Source of the DNA: Bdellovibrio sp. ZAP7
GTDB taxonomy: Bacteria > Bdellovibrionota > Bdellovibrionia > Bdellovibrionales > Bdellovibrionaceae
Length of the DNA stretch: 64,000 nucleotides
Direction of reading: 5' to 3'
Assembly (NCBI RefSeq): GCF_006874645.1
Contig: NZ_CP030082.1
Coordinates: forward strand, 1,116,001 to 1,180,000
Part shown: positions 36,363 to 43,456 of the stretch, piece by piece
Layout of the letters: each line of letters starts with the position of its first letter
How positions within the stretch are numbered: position 1 is the stretch's first letter
Made by a program: the position numbers and the translations under genes
The notes under the pieces: generated by a model
Database searches by the model: none
What the model was told of the DNA's origin: nothing
Seen by the model: the letters and a program-made list of their open reading frames with translations, nothing else

Positions 36363-37122
36363 TTCGATTGAAGAAGCTTTACTTCTTTCGAAGAAGTTTG
36401 GCTTCATTTCAAAAGGAGTCTTCTGGGATTTCTGCTGCTCAGAAGGAAAGTCGGTCCGCTATCAGAATTGGAGTGAGCTTAAGAACTCACCTTTATTTAC
36501 AGCTTATTCGAACGGATCGGGAGTTCCTGATTTCCTTTCATTGAGTTCAAAGGGGAAGCAAAGAATGGGGCAGGATTCTATCGGTCAGATTGTTCCAACC
36601 TATTTGCTACATGATGAGATTGTTATGCGGTTTTATCTTCACCTCAAGAATGAACAGATGTTGAGGCAAAGCTGGTCTGAGGCTGAACTAAAATCAGATC
36701 GAGTTATTGCTGTTAAAGGATTGGGTGATGGAATTATCTCCAAACTGCCAGACTTACTTTTTGATGTAACGGGGGGTAGCAACTTCATTCGTTGCGCTCT
36801 CGAGATCGAGCGGACAAGAAAATCGCAAGCACGGTATAAAACCATGAGGCGAGCCTATCAAAGAGCACGAAGCGTAGACTTGGTTCTTTTCGGAGTGGCA
36901 GACGAGAAAATCGAAACAGTGATTTCGGAAGAATTTAAAACCGGTGGATTGAACTTGGCGAACCAAGAGATCGGATTTTTTGATTTGGATAATTTCTCTC
37001 AGCGGCAATTGGATTGTGAACTTCGGATTGCAGGGAGGAAAACCACTCTGAAGAAGTTCTTCAATTCTCTGGCAGCATCAGTGAAGAGAACGCCGGAAAA
37101 TCACCGGAATGTTTCCGGTTGA
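36352..37122 (+). CDS. PD-(D/E)XK/Replic_Relax-like protein
   Basis: The 256-residue product (GTG start) has a winged-helix-like N-terminal half and a C-terminal half with a nuclease-type core. That core has Pro133-Asp134 (KLPDLL), then Glu151-Ile-Glu153 (ALEIERTRKS) with Lys157 and a helix with RYKTMRRAYQRA. The spacing resembles the PD-(D/E)XK fold of replication-relaxation (Replic_Relax) proteins, which are encoded by conjugative elements beside a coupling protein. No catalytic tyrosine or HUH motif is seen. A role in DNA processing at the transfer origin is inferred. Confidence 0.6.
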   Translation: MRSSSIEEALLLSKKFGFISKGVFWDFCCSEGKSVRYQNWSELKNSPLFTAYSNGSGVPDFLSLSSKGKQRMGQDSIGQIVPTYLLHDEIVMRFYLHLKNEQMLRQSWSEAELKSDRVIAVKGLGDGIISKLPDLLFDVTGGSNFIRCALEIERTRKSQARYKTMRRAYQRARSVDLVLFGVADEKIETVISEEFKTGGLNLANQEIGFFDLDNFSQRQLDCELRIAGRKTTLKKFFNSLAASVKRTPENHRNVSG

Positions 37123-37187
37123 TTTTCAAGAAAACTCGGGCTGCTGAAATGCGGGTAAGTATTCGGAGTTTGAAGAGAAACAGGGGA

Positions 37188-37282
37188 CTTCCTCCCACCT
37201 CCATCCCCCTCCTGCGGTTCGTGACCCCTCCCTCCCTACGAGAGAAAGGGGTCACGAAACGGGGGATGGAGGTGGGAGGAAG
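37188..37282. repeat. 95-bp nested inverted repeat
   Basis: The outer arms (37188-37209 and 37261-37282) are perfect 22-bp complements. Inside them, 12-bp arms TTCGTGACCCCT and AGGGGTCACGAA (37218-37229, 37247-37258) are also perfect. The folded form would be a long, strongly GC-rich cruciform or RNA hairpin. It lies just after the transfer operon and before the small DNA-binding genes, where an origin of transfer or a strong terminator would be expected. Confidence 0.8.
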
Positions 37283-37346
37283 AAGATATGAAAGATAGAT
37301 AGAAAATATTTAGATAGATACAAAACACAAACACTTGAAATTATAA

Positions 37347-37442
37347 GAGGCAGGTAGCTGAAGTGCAGTTGAGATTAAAAAATGCAGTTTTAGATTTGGT
37401 CATTGATGGGCTTCGACTTTAGACAGTTAGGCTACCTACCTC
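37347..37442. repeat. Spaced inverted repeat upstream of DNA-binding genes
   Basis: GAGGCAGGTAGC (37347-37358) pairs with GCTACCTACCTC (37431-37442) with one mismatch and 72 bases between. The middle holds a direct repeat TGCAGTT and an AT-rich stretch. Together with the hairpin at 37188 this fills the 395-base gene-free gap between 37122 and 37518, and may bind the protein encoded at 37518 or the recombinase. Confidence 0.5.
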
Positions 37443-37517
37443 ATATAATTTCAGATTCTGCGAATGATGGATGCTACAGGCGGCGCATCCCGATTTTGAA
37501 TACAGGGAGGAAAATAA

Positions 37518-37904
37518 ATGGAAGAGAAAGAAGAATTAGTTACGAAGATCACTATTACCAAGCAAGCCGAAGAGGCAGTCAGTCAAATTGTGGCCCGTGT
37601 TAATGAGGGGTTTGATGCGGGAAGAGTAACAAGACAAGATGTGGCAAGTTGGGTTTTGACACGATTCAATGAGACATGTGTTGAAGGTGATGTGCAGCAG
37701 ATCAGGTCTGAGTTTTTCAATGAAATTGCGTTGTTGGAGAATATTCTGAAGAAAGCAAAGCAAAGTGGTTCAGTCCCAGAAGAATTGAAGTTGGCATTAA
37801 TGGGGCAGGCCAATATAAGTCTTGGTGGTGCAAAGAAGACAAAGAGAGGCTTGACTAGTAAGTTGACCAATGGTCAACATGAAGAAAGCGGAGATGCAAC
37901 TTGA
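37518..37904 (+). CDS. Possible relaxosome or DNA-binding accessory protein
   Basis: The 128-residue product begins with a strand-like segment KITITKQAEEAV followed by helices, a pattern seen in ribbon-helix-helix proteins. The C-terminus is basic (KKTKRGLTSKL). Proteins of this type bind near transfer origins in conjugative elements (MobC or TraM functions), but no family is certain. GGAGG precedes the ATG. The stop overlaps the next gene. Confidence 0.5.
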   Translation: MEEKEELVTKITITKQAEEAVSQIVARVNEGFDAGRVTRQDVASWVLTRFNETCVEGDVQQIRSEFFNEIALLENILKKAKQSGSVPEELKLALMGQANISLGGAKKTKRGLTSKLTNGQHEESGDAT

Positions 37905-38140
37905 GTCCAGACAGATTTCGAGAAATTCGTTTAGGGTTGAACCTAACACAGGCTGATACAGCCCTCATTCTTGGAGTGGCCGACAAAACAGTTATTAGTA
38001 GGTACGAGGCCGGTGGTCGCCGTCCAAATAATTTGATGTCGGCTGTGATGGAAGTTTTGGCGAGTTTACCAAGAAAAGAATCTGAGCGACTCGTTGAGCT
38101 TTTGAAGAAGCACGTCGCCCTGCAAAGAAGCGATAATTGA
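37901..38140 (+). CDS. XRE-family HTH regulator
   Basis: The 79-residue product starts at a TTG overlapping the upstream stop. It has a clear XRE helix-turn-helix (LNLTQADTALILGVADKTVI, then RYEAGGRRP) and a helical C-terminus. Such small regulators usually control integration or transfer in mobile elements. It lies between the DNA-binding protein and the integrase-proximal gene, all translationally linked. Confidence 0.8.
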   Translation: MSPDRFREIRLGLNLTQADTALILGVADKTVISRYEAGGRRPNNLMSAVMEVLASLPRKESERLVELLKKHVALQRSDN

Positions 38141-38337
38141 AGAGAGGTCGCAAAGAAATCCCCAGTTACAAATTACCTGTGCCATTGAGGATCATTTTGA
38201 AACCCCAGCCAGAGCCTTCGATTGAATTTGAGAAGCGGGCTAAGGAAGTCAAAGACATGATTGCTAAAGTAATTTTAATTGCAAATAAAAGGGGACGACC
38301 TTCGCAAAAGGATGATGAATATGAAGAAGCAGCTTAA
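38137..38337 (+). CDS. Small AT-hook-like protein next to integrase
   Basis: The 66-residue product starts at a TTG overlapping the previous stop and overlaps the integrase start. It contains two short basic motifs, KRGRKEIP and NKRGRPSQ, of the AT-hook type that binds the minor groove. Its place directly before a serine recombinase makes it a candidate recombination directionality factor. That function is inferred only from position and basic character. Confidence 0.55.
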   Translation: MKRGRKEIPSYKLPVPLRIILKPQPEPSIEFEKRAKEVKDMIAKVILIANKRGRPSQKDDEYEEAA

Positions 38338-40084
38338 CATTGGTGCCTACATTCGAGTTTCAACGGATCGTCAGGTGCAGGTATTTGAAGGATCATTGGA
38401 TACTCAGAAGTACAGAATGCTTGAGTTTGTAAATGCTCGAAATAGAGATCAAAAGTCCTGGGGAGAAATCGTCGAGTTCTATGTCGATGAAGGTCTTTCT
38501 GCCGGAACAGACCGTCGTCCACAATATCAAAAAATGATGGCGGATGTTCGTTCAGGTAAAATCAATTTGATTCTCGTGGCCGATATCTCTCGCTTATCAA
38601 GAAGTGTCCATGACTTTAGCGTGCTGTTGAGAGAGCTAGAAAACCACAATGCGAGTTACCTTTCAATGAAGGAACAATTTGATACGACGACTCCAGCAGG
38701 ACGATTGATGATCAATATGGTTGTCAATATGGCTCAGTTTGAGCGAGAGCAAACGTCCGAGAGAGTTGCGATTAATTGTAACTCGCGTGCCATGAGAGGG
38801 TTCGTCAATGGAGCAAGACCAGTTCTTGGCTTTTCACGTCATCCAGATAAGTCAGGTGTACTTGTTATCAATGACATGGACGCAAAAAAGATCAGAAAGA
38901 TTTTCGAGATCTTCCTCGAAGAAGGTACCATTGGTAAAACGCTTCCAATAATTGAATCATTAAAAATTCTGCCTCGTTCATCTAAGAATGTTGAGCGTGT
39001 TTCGATTTCTCCACGTTGGAACTACTCAGCGGTTCGCGATATTCTCACTAATCCTGCTTATGTGGGACTGAAAGAAGTAAATAAGAAGAATAAAGGAGCG
39101 GACCCCGAGACACTAAAGCCGTGGCAGCACTACCAAGTCGTTAAAGCTTCATGGGATGGGATCATCGAGAAGGCAGTATTTGATCAAGTTCAAGAGGTTC
39201 TGCAGCAAAACGCTCTTTTGGAGCGCCGAAAAATGGAAGAGGCTGAAAGACGTGTATTCCTGCTGTCAGGAATTCTTCGCTGCGGAGAGTGTGGTAGGAC
39301 TTTAAGTGGACAATCTGCGCATGGTGAAAAGGCTGTACACCGATATTACTCCCATTCTTACAAGCGCGGATCTGAATCAAGTTGTAGCCTAAAGAGAATT
39401 CGCGCTGATGAGATCGAAGATGTGGTCATATCTTATTTAACGAATGTAGTCTCTCGCGCGGGCTATATGAGTGGGATCGAAGAGAATTTGAAATCGGCAG
39501 TTAATATGACTCCGGCAAGCTATTCCGAACAAATTGGAAATGTTAAAAATGCGCTTTCTGAAGTCGAAATAGAAATTAAGGCGACATTCAAATTGCAAAT
39601 GAAGACGTCTCTGGGGGATGAGGCAGCTTCGTTGGCAGTTCAACATCTTGAAGAGCTGGGGCAGAAAAAGAAACAGCTTGGGACTTTGTTGGCTAAACTT
39701 AAAGATCAAGAAGGTACGGTCGTTGACACTGACAGTGTTATGAATGCCATTAAGAATAGAGTTGCAGACTTTAAGAAGGGATTTCCCAAAGCAAATGCAT
39801 TCTTGAAAAGACGTCTATTGAGGAAGGTTTTGAAGGAATTAATTCTAACTGATCGCGGACTTGAAACATCATTCAACGTCGATATTGGAAATCCAAATCA
39901 GACGGAAGATGACTCTTTGTCTTATGAATATGGCAAGTTGTTGAGCTTTAAGCGCAAAGTTATGAATAACGACAGTTCGCCATCAGTGCCTCTTAGGGCC
40001 ACCGGGCCTGATTTTACTCCGTCGTTTGAATTATTGCTTAATGATGGAAATGGATGGGGTAGCAGGACTCGAACCTGCGAATGA
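38321..40084 (+). CDS. Large serine recombinase (integrase)
   Basis: I use the ATG at 38321; ATGs at 38312 and 38315 are in frame. The 587-residue product has the resolvase catalytic domain with the nucleophile Ser14 in YIRVSTDRQ. A recombinase domain follows, then a zinc ribbon (CGECGRTL near residue 320, with a later cysteine) and a long coiled coil. This is the full length of large serine integrases, which join attP and attB without host factors. The last 10-12 codons (GWGSRTRTCE) are the complement of the tRNA-Gln 3' end, so the stop codon lies within the attachment site. Confidence 0.92.
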   Translation: MKKQLNIGAYIRVSTDRQVQVFEGSLDTQKYRMLEFVNARNRDQKSWGEIVEFYVDEGLSAGTDRRPQYQKMMADVRSGKINLILVADISRLSRSVHDFSVLLRELENHNASYLSMKEQFDTTTPAGRLMINMVVNMAQFEREQTSERVAINCNSRAMRGFVNGARPVLGFSRHPDKSGVLVINDMDAKKIRKIFEIFLEEGTIGKTLPIIESLKILPRSSKNVERVSISPRWNYSAVRDILTNPAYVGLKEVNKKNKGADPETLKPWQHYQVVKASWDGIIEKAVFDQVQEVLQQNALLERRKMEEAERRVFLLSGILRCGECGRTLSGQSAHGEKAVHRYYSHSYKRGSESSCSLKRIRADEIEDVVISYLTNVVSRAGYMSGIEENLKSAVNMTPASYSEQIGNVKNALSEVEIEIKATFKLQMKTSLGDEAASLAVQHLEELGQKKKQLGTLLAKLKDQEGTVVDTDSVMNAIKNRVADFKKGFPKANAFLKRRLLRKVLKELILTDRGLETSFNVDIGNPNQTEDDSLSYEYGKLLSFKRKVMNNDSSPSVPLRATGPDFTPSFELLLNDGNGWGSRTRTCE

Positions 40085-40126
40085 CAGAATCAAAATCTGT
40101 TGTCTTACCAACTTGACGATACCCCA
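40051..40126 (-). tRNA. tRNA-Gln (anticodon UUG)
   Basis: The minus strand folds into a cloverleaf. It has a 7-bp acceptor stem TGGGGTA/TACCCCA, an anticodon stem ACAGA/TCTGT with loop TTTTGAT and anticodon TTG, and a T-arm with GGTTCGAGTCC. A CCA end is encoded (40053-40051), with T at the discriminator position. The gene overlaps the end of the recombinase gene, and its 3' part is the likely attachment core. Confidence 0.93.
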
Positions 40127-40149
40127 ACAAGCTGAACGGCTGAACCGCT

Positions 40150-40178
40150 AAACTACGGATATTGCGTGAAGATTGCAA
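40150..40178 (-). promoter_or_regulatory. Promoter of tRNA-Gln
   Basis: On the minus strand TTGCAA and TAGTTT are separated by 17 bases and end about 24 bases before the tRNA 5' end. The spacing fits a constitutive sigma-70-type promoter. Confidence 0.5.
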
Positions 40179-40245
40179 TCAGTGACGCGCTGCGAATTAA
40201 GCGATAGCTTAAGAATTCCATCGCGGATTAAGCATTTACCCATAT

Positions 40246-40285
40246 AAAAAGCCCGCTACTACAGGTATTTGCTGTAAGAGCGGGC
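40246..40285 (-). terminator. Rho-independent terminator of spoVG
   Basis: On the minus strand a GC-rich stem (GCCCGCT with AGCGGGC, with inner ACAG/CTGT pairing) is followed by TTTTT. It lies about 90 bases after the spoVG stop. Confidence 0.8.
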
Positions 40286-40373
40286 AAAACTGTCCTTGGG
40301 TTTCAAAGCCGCCTCAGGTATCAAGCCTCCACAAATGACCTGATACTTGGCGTGAGCAGGATACTTTGAACCT

Positions 40374-40700
40374 CTAGTAGTCGTCGCTACCGTAGTCGCT
40401 GCCTGGCGCCTTCTGGCGTTTCAGGTTAACCAAGGTTTCTCCCATGGACTTTAATTCGTTTTCGTAAGCTTCAAAAACCATGTCCTCGATCATCGCACGC
40501 GTTTCCTGATTCAAAGGATGGGCGATATCGCGGAATTGGCCGTCTTTTCTTTTTTTAGAGGGCATCGCGACGAAGAGGCCGCTGGTGCCTTGAATGACTT
40601 TCAGATCGCGGACTACGAAACATCCATCAAGGGTGATGGAGACGTAGGCCTTGAGGCGATCCTCATTGACCGGGAATACTTTCACTTCGGTGACTTTCAT
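40374..40700 (-). CDS. spoVG: SpoVG-family RNA/DNA-binding protein
   Basis: The 108-residue product starts MKVTEVKVFPVNED and contains the conserved FVAMPSKKRKDGQFRDIAHP segment, the clear signature of SpoVG. SpoVG proteins bind nucleic acids and regulate division, virulence or metabolism in various bacteria. The C-terminus is longer and acidic (GSDYGSDDY). AAAGGGA precedes the ATG. It is the first chromosomal protein gene beyond the tRNA. Confidence 0.95.
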   Translation of the reverse strand: MKVTEVKVFPVNEDRLKAYVSITLDGCFVVRDLKVIQGTSGLFVAMPSKKRKDGQFRDIAHPLNQETRAMIEDMVFEAYENELKSMGETLVNLKRQKAPGSDYGSDDY

Positions 40701-40786
40701 AGAGTCCCTTTCTAGGTGCCTATCGTGTTGCTACCAATGGAGCCATACTATGGTCCGATCTCTATTTCGGACGTCGCTGAGAAAAT

Positions 40787-40993
40787 CTAAAGACCTAGGT
40801 CGAGGAAAGTTCTAAATTCTGATCTCTTAATAAATTCTGTCCCAATCTGAAACGCTTCACCACTTACAAGATTTTGAACCAAGGGCATCTTCGTCGGGAT
40901 GCAGGGCGCTGGGGTGAGGTGTTGTTGAGGCCAAATCCGCGTGCAGTTCGGGCAACTGGCAAGAACTTCATATGACTTGCGGTAACGTGACAC
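40787..40993 (-). CDS. Possible small zinc-binding protein
   Basis: A 68-codon minus-strand frame with a GTG start encodes CPNCTRIW and a later cysteine (PAPCIP), possibly a degenerate zinc ribbon, followed by an alpha-helical part. It lies upstream of spoVG in the same direction. No family is recognised and the start lacks a strong ribosome binding site. Confidence 0.4.
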   Translation of the reverse strand: MSRYRKSYEVLASCPNCTRIWPQQHLTPAPCIPTKMPLVQNLVSGEAFQIGTEFIKRSEFRTFLDLGL

Positions 40994-41057
40994 GGGTTGG
41001 GGGGCATGGGAAACAATCGGTCCTTATTTAATTAAATATTTGTTTGAAGAGGACTCT

Positions 41058-41471
41058 ATGAAAACACTTTTGGGTTTTATGTTCGTTTTGGTTTCCGCCC
41101 TGACTTCAGTGTCACATGCCGCTGGATCTGAGGAGTGGACTTTCGCCGCAAGCTGCATGCAAACGACGACAAACGACGGCTCTTTGCCAAACATCGTTTC
41201 TATCTACACAAACTCCCAAGGCATCAGCCAATTGCTTCTTAAGTTCTATATCGAAAACGACCCGCGCGAAGTGATCGCAACACAAACGGGTCGCGAGCCA
41301 GCGAACACGGTTCAGTTCGACGATGTTCGCCTGTTTGAAGATGGCGCCGTTAAGGGCGGTCGAATGGGGATCAAATTTAACATGGATCTGGGAGTCTTCC
41401 AAAATGGTGGCAACATGACTTGGAAATACTTTGATGGGTCTGCAGCTTCTTACGTCTGCGCACCTTTTTAG
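41058..41471 (+). CDS. Small secreted protein of unknown function
   Basis: The start is the ATG at 41058 (GAGGAC upstream); the frame opens at 41040. The 137-residue product has a signal peptide ending SHAA and a compact domain with two cysteines, CMQTT near the start and YVCAPF at the end, likely bridged. No known domain is seen. A terminator follows. Confidence 0.7.
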   Translation: MKTLLGFMFVLVSALTSVSHAAGSEEWTFAASCMQTTTNDGSLPNIVSIYTNSQGISQLLLKFYIENDPREVIATQTGREPANTVQFDDVRLFEDGAVKGGRMGIKFNMDLGVFQNGGNMTWKYFDGSAASYVCAPF

Positions 41472-41497
41472 TTTTCCGATCCAAGCAATTTTAAATG

Positions 41498-41532
41498 AAA
41501 AAATCCCCTGTGAAGAGCAGGGGATTTTTTTT
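41498..41532. terminator. Bidirectional terminator
   Basis: An AATCCCCTG/CAGGGGATT-type stem flanked by A-run and T-run sits between convergent genes at 41471 and 41558, so it can end both transcripts. Confidence 0.9.
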
Positions 41533-41557
41533 ACCTAACTCTGTTAACCCTATTTCT

Positions 41558-43054
41558 TTAAGCAGCTTCGCGCAGTTGCTGGGCGGCGTGGTGCTCTTTT
41601 TTAGTCGCGACCTTATTTGCGCCGTGGACCAATAATCTGAGTTCTCCAACCAGTGAACTTAAAGTGTTCGCTTGCGCTGACATTTCCTCGGACGAAGCGG
41701 CCACTTCTTCTGATGAAGCCGCATTTCCTTGAGTCGCTTGGTCCAACTGATTCATCGCCTTGGTTATTTGCTCTAATCCTGTGGATTGCTCGTGGCTGCC
41801 GGCAGAGATCTCGCCGTTTAAGTCGGCAACTTTTTTAACGGAGGTCAGAATTTGCTTCAGGACGGCGCCACTGTTGCCAGCAATAACTGCACCTCTTTCG
41901 CTTTTTTCCACGTTGTCTTTAATAAGAGAGTTGATGCCTTTCGCAGACTCGGCACTTTTTTGTGCTAATGCGCGAACTGCTTCGGCCACGACGGCAAAGC
42001 CTTTACCTTGTTCTCCGGCACGGGCCGCCTCGACCGCAGCATTCAATGCCAGCAGGTTTGTTTGAAAAGCGATATCATCGATCACATGAATGATTTCTTC
42101 GATCTTTTTTGAACCTTCGGCAATCGCATTCATCGCGGTGATCAGCTGCTCAATTTCATTGGCACCTTTTTCGGCCGAGTCTCGGGATGACTGCGATAAT
42201 TGATTGGCTTCCTGGGCATGGGACGTGTTGAGTTTCACCATACTGGAAAGCTCTTCGATGGACGCGACTGTTTCTTCCAGTGAAGCTGCAGCTTCCGTTG
42301 CACCCGTTGATAACTGCACGCTGGCAGAAGCAAGTTGAGTGCCCCCCGAAGCTGTTTGTGCTGCAGCCCCATAGATATCGTCGCTGATGCGATTCAAAGT
42401 TGTGGCCAGTGCACTCGAGAAAAGAAAACCAAAAATCGAACCAAATAAGGTCCCGCCAATAACGATCACCATAATCAGAGTATTGGAAGAATCACGAATC
42501 GAAATCGCTGATTGGACCTTTTTGTCTGAGGCCAATCTGTGGAAATCGGCAAGGGTGTTCACAGCGATGGTATAGACCTCGGCTTTTTTGGGAGCTTCCT
42601 CAAAGAGCATCGTCATCATTTTAGCATGATCTGCGGGAGTTCCCGATTTGTAGAGCTTTAAGAGCTCTTCGCTTAGATCTTTGAATTCGATCCATGAGGA
42701 CTGCAGCTTTTCGTAGCGATCTTTTTGTCCCTCAATAAATCCCAAGTCGGTGTAGGCCGTATTCGATTTTTCATAATCCTGAATACCAGAGAGGACTGCA
42801 TTTACACTTTGCTCTGCTTGGTCCTTTGGCAAACCATCAAGCCCCAAAACAGTGAGGTTGATTCTAATTTTACGATAGTTCAGAAACATCTGATCCAATT
42901 GTTCCATTTTAGGCATGGTACGTGTGGCGATCCAGTTGTACTCAGTACTCACCCGAGTGAGAGAGATATAACTGGTCACTCCCACTGCGATACTGACCCC
43001 AATCAAAGCGGTCGTTAGCAATAATAATTTAGTCTTCAGGCTCAACTGTTGCAT
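41558..43054 (-). CDS. Methyl-accepting chemotaxis protein
   Basis: The 498-residue receptor has two membrane helices (residues about 9-29 and 191-215) around a periplasmic four-helix-type sensor domain. It ends in a cytoplasmic signalling domain whose hairpin tip (ALNAAVEAARAGEQGKGF and the following FAVVAEAVRAL) binds CheA and CheW. The region between the second helix and the signalling helices is short, so a full HAMP domain is not apparent. It should sense a ligand and direct motility; the ligand is unknown. Confidence 0.93.
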   Translation of the reverse strand: MQQLSLKTKLLLLTTALIGVSIAVGVTSYISLTRVSTEYNWIATRTMPKMEQLDQMFLNYRKIRINLTVLGLDGLPKDQAEQSVNAVLSGIQDYEKSNTAYTDLGFIEGQKDRYEKLQSSWIEFKDLSEELLKLYKSGTPADHAKMMTMLFEEAPKKAEVYTIAVNTLADFHRLASDKKVQSAISIRDSSNTLIMVIVIGGTLFGSIFGFLFSSALATTLNRISDDIYGAAAQTASGGTQLASASVQLSTGATEAAASLEETVASIEELSSMVKLNTSHAQEANQLSQSSRDSAEKGANEIEQLITAMNAIAEGSKKIEEIIHVIDDIAFQTNLLALNAAVEAARAGEQGKGFAVVAEAVRALAQKSAESAKGINSLIKDNVEKSERGAVIAGNSGAVLKQILTSVKKVADLNGEISAGSHEQSTGLEQITKAMNQLDQATQGNAASSEEVAASSEEMSAQANTLSSLVGELRLLVHGANKVATKKEHHAAQQLREAA

Positions 43055-43168
43055 TTGTTTTCTCCGGTGTTTTGAAATCCAAGTCAGAGGAGTATCGGTC
43101 GATTATTATATTTCGTTAAGGATATATCCGTACTGATTTAAACTTATGGATCAGGCTGGATAAAAGTA

Positions 43169-43183
43169 TATAACCAATATACA
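43169..43183 (+). promoter_or_regulatory. Promoter, possibly giving a leaderless transcript
   Basis: TATAAC (43169-43174) ends nine bases before the ATG at 43183 and no ribosome binding site lies between them. Transcription would start at or next to the start codon. The -35 is poor. Confidence 0.4.
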
Positions 43184-43428
43184 TGGGACGTGTTGTTAAA
43201 GGGATTAAAGACAAAGAGTTGGGCAAGCTGGTGAAGAATTTGTCAAAAAATCTGCACAGGGAACGGACTAGGCTAGGGTTTACTATGCAAAGTCTAGCTT
43301 CGATGGCACAGATGGCAACCTCCACCGTATTTGAAATTGAAAATGGAAAAGTCGAAGATGTGCGTATGAGTACTATCACGGCACTTGCACGTCAGTTGGA
43401 CATGGACCCGTTGGATTTATTAAAATAG
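43183..43428 (+). CDS. XRE-family HTH regulator
   Basis: The 81-residue product is a single XRE DNA-binding domain (GFTMQSLASMAQMATSTVFEIENGK) with a short helical tail. It lies between a divergent chemotaxis receptor and a membrane protein gene 28 bases downstream. Its target is unknown. The start may be leaderless, since a -10 sits just before it and no ribosome binding site is seen. Confidence 0.85.
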   Translation: MGRVVKGIKDKELGKLVKNLSKNLHRERTRLGFTMQSLASMAQMATSTVFEIENGKVEDVRMSTITALARQLDMDPLDLLK

Positions 43429-43456
43429 AAATAGTACGAAGTTGAGTTCAGGCTAA

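Larger units (their letters stand above)
1..40054. mobile_element. Integrated metal-resistance element (ICE-like), left end outside window
   Basis: The right boundary is seen directly: a large serine recombinase gene runs into the 3' end of a tRNA-Gln gene at 40051-40084. Inside lie a type IV secretion operon, a coupling protein, DNA-binding proteins and about 25 kb of copper and other heavy-metal resistance genes. The genes right of the tRNA are ordinary housekeeping genes. I could not find a second copy of the tRNA 3' end in the window, so the left attachment site must lie upstream of position 1, or the metal cargo belongs to the chromosome and the element is shorter. Whether the element can transfer itself is not shown, because no standard relaxase was recognised. 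Confidence 0.7.

Noticed and set aside
1-40050. Left attachment site of the element inside the window
   Set aside because: I looked for a second copy of the tRNA-Gln 3' end and saw none, so the boundary is not in this window or is too diverged.
40127-40160. A tRNA-like stretch just before tRNA-Gln (AGTTTAGCGGTTC on the minus strand)
   Set aside because: No anticodon arm or acceptor stem can be formed. It contains the likely -10 element of the tRNA-Gln promoter.
41040-41057. An earlier start for the secreted protein at 41058
   Set aside because: It would place six polar residues before a normal signal peptide, and the ribosome binding site fits the later ATG.
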